Of a stretch of 50,255 nucleotides of DNA, positions 44,746 to 50,255 are shown piece after piece. Source of the stretch: Priapulus caudatus (taxonomy: Eukaryota; Priapulida; Priapulimorpha; Priapulimorphida; Priapulidae); NCBI RefSeq assembly GCF_000485595.1, contig NW_014577387.1, positions 249,678-299,932 on the forward strand, in the 5' to 3' direction. The position numbers were made by a program, and so were the translations under genes. Below the pieces are notes generated by a model. The model was not told the origin of the DNA. It did no database searches and saw nothing but the letters and a program-made list of their open reading frames with translations. Every line of letters starts with the position of its first letter. Positions within the stretch are counted from its first letter, which is position 1.

Positions 44746-45191
44746 TATGGTGTTCCAAAATTCAGCACGATTCAAATATGCGATGTCGCACATTTCTGTT
44801 CCATAATTGCCGTCGCGCCGTGTTTTTTTTAATCATTCAGCAAACACGACGTCGTCCTTTTTCAACCACGACGTCGCCCTTTTTCAACCGTGTTCCATAA
44901 ATGCCATCGTGCGGGGTGCGGCCCATCTAATTTCGACCACTTTTTGGTAGGGCGTAAAAGCAAAAAAAACAATCCGAAGAATGGCCGCACGCCGCGCGAT
45001 GGCATTTATGGAACACGGTTGAAAACGGGTGACGTCGTGTTTGAAAAGGGCGACGTCGTGGTCGAGGAAGGATTAAAAAAATACGACGCGACGGCAATTA
45101 TGGAACAGAAATGTGCGACGTCGTGCGCGACATCGAACATTTGAATAGTGCAGAGCCGCACGCCGCGCGATGGCAATTTTGGAACACCATA
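44746..45191. mobile_element. Foldback element, about 446 bp
   Basis: The left end TATGGTGTTCCAAAATT and right end AATTTTGGAACACCATA are perfect inverted termini. The arms continue inward with TTCTGTTCCATAATTGCCGT / ACGGCAATTATGGAACAGAA and AACCGTGTTCCATAAATGCC / GGCATTTATGGAACACGGTT, leaving only about 50 bases of loop (44930-44985). The repeated GTTCCAxAATGCC module every 60-130 bases suggests the arms grew by internal duplication. No coding content. Confidence 0.85.
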
Positions 45192-45295
45192 CTACTACTA
45201 TACTTCCACGTTCTTCCTCTCTGTGTATCTCTCGCGCTTGCGCACACTCTCGGGTAGTGCAAGTGTCTCTGTATTATATATAGATACGGGTTGGA

Positions 45296-45334
45296 TATAT
45301 AGATAGATAGATAGATAGATATAATATAGATAGG

Positions 45335-45365
<31 letters not shown>

Positions 45366-45519
45366 ATAAATGGATTGATGGATGGATGGATGGATGGATG
45401 GATAGATAGCTAGATAGATAGATAGATAAATAGATAGATAGATAGATATATAGATAAATAAATGTATGGATGGATGGATAGATAGCTAGATAGATAGATA
45501 GAAAAATAGATAGAATGAT

Positions 45520-45563
<44 letters not shown>

Positions 45564-45592
45564 CGATAGATAGATAGATAGATAGATGGATA
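45296..45592. repeat. GATA/GGAT tetranucleotide array
   Basis: (TAGA)n with blocks of (TGGA)n and AAATAAATAGA variants over about 300 bases. Confidence 0.95.
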
Positions 45593-45984
45593 TATTCTTG
45601 GGTATTTTTCTTTTAACCAAGTGGTCACCAACTGAGCGCTTTATTTCCCGGGCAACGCCGGGTGTCCCGCTAGTTCTATAATACGCATATAAACTATAAG
45701 TGTATTGTGTTTGGTACGAGGAAAATGAGAGGCGGCTGTAAAGTTATGTTGATCGCTAGTTTTATCATTATAGACTCCTAGCATACGTCTTAAAGTCTCG
45801 TCGAATCTGCATGGGATAGCGCAATGGATCTATGCTCATTAGAGCCAATCGAGGCCGCCACGCATCTATGCATGTTAAACCTATTATTCTCTAGTTTATT
45901 CTCTGTGCGGATATTATAATCTACAGAACTGCAACAACGGTGTAGAAACCATAGTATCCTCGTCGCATACCGAAATGAAATCGC

Positions 45985-46100
45985 GACTTAATCTTAAACT
46001 TAATCTTAATCCTAATCTTAATCGTAAACTTAATTTTAATCTTAAACTTAATCTTAATCTTAGTCTTAATCTTAATTTTAATCTTAATCCTAAACTTACA
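45985..46100. repeat. CTTAAT hexamer array
   Basis: About twenty CTTAAT/CTTAAA/CCTAAT units. The Lys/Ile frame on the - strand is spurious. The array lies just upstream of the HSF first exon. Confidence 0.9.
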
Positions 46101-46140
46101 CGGCACAGTTACAATCGTACTTGATACTCGGTCAGTGTGA

Positions 46141-46164
46141 GTGGATGTGTCTGATCGTGTTGCT

Positions 46165-46201
<37 letters not shown>

Positions 46202-46326
46202 GCGCCTGCACTGTGTCGTCTGCGTTGTTACAGAGAGCGATGGATCCTGCCATCCCCGCATTCGTTGGGAAGCTGTGGCATCTCGTTTGCAGCGCCAGCA
46301 CCGACGACCTCATCTTCTGGAGCTGG
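46141..46326 (+). CDS. Heat shock transcription factor (HSF), exon 1: start of the DNA-binding domain
   Basis: Two in-frame starts exist. 46141 gives MDVSDRVA plus a polyalanine run from (GCG)n, and 46240 gives MDPAIPAFVGKLWHLVCSAS then TDDLIFWSW. The PAFVGKLWHLV...TDDLIFWS segment is the opening of the HSF winged-helix domain (PAFLxKLWxLV...TxxLIxWS). The donor GTAATT at 46327 sits at the position of a conserved intron (after LIxWS). The 46240 start gives a typical length. A TTGTTACAG at 46225-46233 could instead be an acceptor, making 46240 the first coding ATG of a second exon. Confidence 0.9.
46168..46203. repeat. GCG trinucleotide run
   Basis: About eleven GCG units, encoding polyalanine if the 46141 start is used. 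Confidence 0.9.
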
Positions 46327-47393
46327 GTAATTCGTCGCAACTCGCGCGCCGTTTATGGCAGGCGAGGTGGGACACATATAGTATTTGGTGGTCGTTAGCT
46401 CGATGTATTATATAGCTATATATTGTTTTATATAACGTGTAAACGTTTTAACGAACCTTCTTACATTATAATACTGTAATATCAAACACACCCGCGCACA
46501 TACACACACACTCACACACGCGCGCACACGCGCGCGCGTATAGTGTGGTATTATTGTATAATTATGCAATGGTCTCTCATCTTATACACGCATATAACAT
46601 ATATATCTTAACACTTGTGCATGCGCGCGTCTATGTGCATGCGCGCGCGTGTGTGTGCTCGCGTGTGTGCGTGCGCGCGCGTTCAGTTTCAGGTAGCTCT
46701 GTCGCTATGTATACTACCTATTTGTTCTTAGCATTGCCTGTAGATAAAATGTTGCAAGCAGGGTAGTAGGGTCGCCAAGTGCTCTCGTTGCTTTCTCTCT
46801 GCGGTTGACATTTTGAGCTATTCTTCTTTTTGTTGCATGCAGGCGTATGCGTACGGTTGGCACGCTACACCGAGATGTGTAAAGAAACGTGACCGCTGTT
46901 AAAATCCCTATAGGATCTTCTTATACTTAAGAGTCAAATTTTAAGAGCCAAAAATAATCGAGTAAGCGATTGCTTGATGCATCGCGTTTTTACAACTAAT
47001 GAGCCATTTTCTGCAAGTGTGCTTCATGTAATTTCTGTCATGCGTATATATCGGCCATGTTTTTAAGATACGATACGGCGATCGTAGAATGTTCTCGCAT
47101 ACGCCCATTTATGCCTACAAACATCTCCGTATGCATGCGCCATTGGCCGACAAACAGGTCAGCCTAACTAACGCAGCCACGAACATTCGCAATATTCAGC
47201 TTTATTGTTTAATTAGGCAGCTTATTGCAGGCGCTGTGGGCGCTTTTGATTGGTCAAACGGACGGCGCGTCCATAGTCCAACCGCTAAGTGATTTAATCA
47301 GGTGGTCACGTGGTCAACATGAAAGATCTATGAGAACAGAAGAACGAAAACATCCACCATTTAAAGGTGTAGATCTGCATTGACACAACTCAG

Positions 47394-47534
47394 CGTCTGC
47401 ATTTCCTTGGATGCCAGAATGGTTTACCTTTAAATGTATGGGCGACGAAGGGAAAAAGATTCTTCGGGGAGCTGTTGTCGCATACCTTCAAGCACAGAAA
47501 AACTGGCGACGTTTATTCGACAGCTCAACCATGT
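47394..47534 (+). CDS. HSF exon 2: recognition-helix segment, with indels
   Basis: Reading across frames gives EWFTFKCMGDEGK, then FFGELLSHTFKHRK, then LATFIRQLN. These align without gaps to HSF residues around SFxVxDQG, FAKEVLPKYFKH and MASFVRQLN, the recognition helix. As assembled, three one-base errors break the frame: one extra A in AAAAA (47455-47459), one extra A in GAAAAAC near 47500, and one extra C in AACCATGT at 47527-47534. Removing that C makes the exon end AACATGT before donor GTGAGT, giving NMY with the next exon. The acceptor is either CTCAG at 47393 or GCCAG at 47417. Confidence 0.8.
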
Positions 47535-47603
47535 GTGAGTTTATGCCTTCACATTTTAACACGCGTTCTTGTCCCTGTTGTTTTAGTTCTACTGACATTA
47601 TTC

Positions 47604-47875
47604 AGTGACGTATCCAGCATAGGGCGGATCCGGCGTACGCCCCCCCCCGTTTGCAGGCCAGAAAAGAAATAAAAAAGTGTTTTAAACTCGCTATAAATTG
47701 TATAGTTTGAGTCTAGGTGAGATAGTGTATATCAGACAATCAGCATATGGCCCACAGTATATGCCTCAGATTGCAGGAAAAATGGCCTAAATATTTTAAA
47801 ATTTCCTGGGAGAGCATGCCCCCGCCCCTAACGCTGGCGTGCCCGCGGCACGCGGGATTGCCCTCGGCAGCCCAG
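47604..47875. repeat. Dispersed repeat remnant in HSF intron 2
   Basis: It begins CAGTGACGTATCCAGCATAG with a nine-C run and ends near GGGAGAGCATGCCCCCGCCC, words also seen at 31549-31650. No coding content. Confidence 0.45.
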
Positions 47876-47886
47876 GTTCAGTTCGC

Positions 47887-47900
47887 TGTGTGTGTGTGGT

Positions 47901-47972
<72 letters not shown>

Positions 47973-48003
47973 TGTGTGTGTGTGGTGTGTGTGTGTGTGT
48001 GTG
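47887..48003. repeat. GT dinucleotide array
   Basis: About 55 TG units with four GG interruptions. Confidence 0.95.
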
Positions 48004-48005
48004 GC

Positions 48006-49065
48006 ATGTTGTATGTATGTATGTATGTATGTATGTATGTATGTATGTTGTATGTATGCTAGTATGTATGTATGTATGTATGTATGTGTTATGTGTAGTG
48101 ATGTATGTATGTATTTATAAGTCAGTATGTATGTATGTATTTTTATGCTATGTATGTATGTAATGTATGATATGTATGTATGTAATGTTATAGTATGTAT
48201 GTATGTATGTATGGTATGTATATGTATGAGTATGTATAGATGTATGTAGTATGTATGTATATGTATGTATGTATGTATGTAATGTATGTATGTATGTATG
48301 TATGTATGTATGTTATATGTATAGATGACTGTATGTATTAGTATGTATGTATGTATGTATGTATGTATGATGTATGTATGTATGTCAATTGTATGTATGT
48401 ATGTATGTATGAGTATGTATTATGTATTGGTATGTATGAATTAGTATTAATGTTGTATGTATATATATGTATGTATGTTGTATTATGTGTGTATGTAGTA
48501 GATAGTATTGTATGTAGGTCATGTTGGTATTGCGTGGCGTGCGTGCGTGCGTGCGTGCGTGCGTGGTATGTATGTATGTATGTATGTAATGTATGTATGT
48601 ATGTATGTAATGTAGTATGTATTATGTTGTATGTATGTATGTTCTGTATGTATGTATGTATGTATGATGTAGTATGTGTATGTATGTAATGTATGGTATG
48701 TATGTATGATGGTTATGTATGTATGTATGTATGTATGCTATGTATGTATGTAAATGTCGATGGATATGTTGTATGTATGTATAATGTATGTATGTATGTA
48801 TGTATGTATGTATGTATGTATGTATGTATGTATCGTATGTATGTATGTTATGTATGTATGTATGTATGTATGTATGTATGTATGTATGTATGTATGTATG
48901 TATGTTATGTATGTTATGTATGTATGTATGTATGTATGTATGTATGTATGTATGTATGTATGTATTATGTATGTATGTTGTATGTATGTATGTATGTATG
49001 TATGTATGTATGGTTATGTATGTGTGTGTGTGTAATATATATATATTATATATATTTATAATATA

Positions 49066-49104
<39 letters not shown>

Positions 49105-49533
49105 TTGGCGTGCACGCACGCACGCCACGCCGCACTGCAACGGTACGTACGTACGTATGTTGTAATGTAATGTATGTATGATGTATGTTAATGTATGTAT
49201 GTATGTATGCTACGTATGTACGATGTATGTATGTATGTATGGTATGTATGTAGTATGTACATGTATGTATGTGATGTATGTATGTATGTATGTATGTATG
49301 TATGTATGTATGTATGTATGTATGTATGTATGGTATGTATGTATGTATGTACTGTATGTATGTATGTATGTATGTAATGTATGTATGTATGTATCGTATG
49401 TATGTATGTATGTATGTATGTAATGCTATGTATGTATGTATGTATGTATGGTATGTATGTATGTATGTATGACTGTATGTATGTAATGTATGTATGTATG
49501 TATGTATGTATGTATGTATCGTATGTATGTATG

Positions 49534-49564
<31 letters not shown>

Positions 49565-49640
49565 TGTATGTATGTATGTATGTATGTGTATACGTACGTA
49601 CGTATGTACGTAATGTACTGTGTATGTATGTATGTACGTG
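48006..49640. repeat. TATG tetranucleotide array, about 1.6 kb, with embedded blocks
   Basis: (TATG)n with frequent one-base slips. It is interrupted by (GTGC)n blocks at 48539-48565 and 49069-49106, a (TA)n block at 49035-49068, and an inverted junction where TGCGTGCG turns into CACGCACGC at 49107-49135. Many slips look like read errors. The Tyr/Val/Cys/Met frames on + and His/Thr/Tyr/Ile frames on - are spurious. It fills HSF intron 2. Confidence 0.95.
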
Positions 49641-49703
49641 TGTGCGTGCGTATGTGGCACGTGCGCGCTGCGTGATGTGAAAAGCAAAGCTATTCCCGTA
49701 CAG

Positions 49704-49837
49704 ATGGTTTCAAAAGAGGTGGCTACACCTGGATCAAGGATCTTGAGCTGCTGGCGGAGAGATATGGCGTTCAAACATCCGTCGTTCGTGAGAGGGCAGC
49801 CTCAGCTCCTCGAGGAGATAAGAAGGAAGGTAGGAAG
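49704..49837 (+). CDS. HSF exon 3: end of the DNA-binding domain
   Basis: After acceptor TTCCCGTACAG, the first two bases complete a Tyr codon with exon 2, then GFKRGGYTWIKDLELLAE follows. After a 2-base deficit in the GAGAGATATGG stretch (49755-49765), the frame is RDMAFKHPSFVRGQPQLLEE then IRRKV. Counting two extra GA bases, the Tyr-to-His-Pro distance is exactly the 27 codons of HSF1 (YGFRKV...FQHP). FKHPSFVRGQPQLLEEIRRK is the unmistakable family end of the winged helix. The donor is GTAGTG at 49838 (phase fits exon 4), or GTAGGA at 49830. Confidence 0.9.
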
Positions 49838-49943
49838 GTAGTGGCTGGTAGTGCATGGAGGTAGAGGTTGNTTATATTCTATTATATTCTATTATATATG
49901 TGTGTGTGTACATTATGTATATGCATTTCCATTGTACTTACAG

Positions 49944-50019
49944 CGAAAACGTTAATCTGTGGAGAAACCTAACTTCCCTCAAGCAGAAGTTACAGAAGCA
50001 AAACGTCATCGTTACTAAA
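49944..50019 (+). CDS. HSF exon 4: start of HR-A trimerisation coiled coil
   Basis: The acceptor GTACTTACAG precedes 49944 and the donor GTATGT starts at 50020. After one shared base it reads ENVNLWRNLTSLKQKLQKQN then VIVTK. This matches HSF1 NEALWREVASLRQKH...VVNK, the first heptads of the leucine-zipper oligomerisation domain, and ends at the same point, before LIQFL. The linker from the DNA-binding domain is only a few residues as spliced here, against about 45 in vertebrate HSF1, so a linker exon may be missing. The gene runs off the window. Confidence 0.9.
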
Positions 50020-50084
50020 GTATGTATTTTATAAACGTGTCAACATATTAGCTTAGACTATTACAGGTGTATATACGTACTTGC

Positions 50085-50232
50085 TCTCTTTTCTCTCTCT
50101 TTCTCTTTCTCTCTCTCTCTCTCTCTTCTGTCTCTTTCTCTTTCTCTCCCTCTCTCTCTCACTCTTTCTTCCCTCTCTCTCTTCTGTCTCTCTCTCTCTT
50201 CTCTCTCTCTTCTGCCTCTCTCTCTCTCCTCT
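50085..50232. repeat. TC-rich microsatellite at the window end
   Basis: (TC)n with TTTC and CTGTC variants, followed by CACACACGCGCGC at the edge. Confidence 0.95.
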
Positions 50233-50255
50233 CTACACACACACGCGCGCGCACG

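Noticed and set aside
44474-44793. Arg/Glu-rich - strand frames resembling charged nuclear proteins
   Set aside because: They are translations of the TC microsatellite.
46327-46398. Continuation of the HSF first exon past WSW
   Set aside because: The extension (VIRRNSRAVYGRR...) has no similarity to the HSF domain, and a GTAATT donor lies exactly at a conserved HSF intron position.
48622-49774. Long His/Thr/Tyr/Ile and Val/Cys/Met/Tyr frames
   Set aside because: They are translations of the TATG microsatellite.

Overview
This is metazoan nuclear DNA: spliced genes with canonical GT/AG introns, TTAGGG-type repeats, a Penelope-like retroelement, a Ty3/gypsy fragment, several MITE-like elements and much microsatellite DNA. 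No bacterial features (operons, Shine-Dalgarno sites) are visible. The exact taxon cannot be read from the sequence; a marine-type invertebrate would fit. The sequence looks like a noisy long-read assembly. There is a 25-N gap, and duplicated stretches differ from each other mainly by one-base indels in homopolymers.

The left 31 kb is a multi-copy block. One long unit occurs three times on the same strand: copy A (1-10073, up to the gap), copy B (10099-about 23110) and copy C (about 23110-30800, starting part-way into the unit). The unit contains, in order, a CT-rich tract, a small Arg-rich open frame, a CTG run, palindromic hairpins, a CCTG array, a TC/TA array, a long inverted repeat, a cluster of heat-shock-element-like GAA/TTC motifs, a TG/TGCG array, an AT-rich hairpin zone, TTAGGG-like repeats and a 56-bp satellite. 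Copy A is interrupted by a single-copy segment (about 1564-3110) that carries two real exons of a BRCT-domain protein (SLF1-like). Copy B carries a 490-bp MITE and a roughly 2-kb Penelope-like element with inverted terminal repeats.

From 30.8 to 46 kb the sequence is mostly unique. It holds a foldback element, two MITEs, and a complete-looking catalytic part of an atypical dual-specificity phosphatase (DUSP3/VHR-like) in four + strand exons with matching phases (33743-40354). A truncated Ty3/gypsy Gag-protease fragment lies on the - strand in its third intron region. Downstream come a 22-bp minisatellite, a foldback element and GATA-type microsatellites.

From 46.1 kb to the end are four exons of a heat shock transcription factor (HSF) gene on the + strand: three pieces of the DNA-binding domain and the start of the HR-A coiled coil. 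Its second and third exons need small indel corrections to align with the family. A 1.6-kb TATG array fills the second intron. The gene continues beyond the right edge.

The three genes are unrelated in function. The points most worth a second look are the family of very short palindromic insertions (with an empty/filled site comparison), the HSE-like clusters inside the repeat unit, and the frameshifted but otherwise canonical HSF exons.
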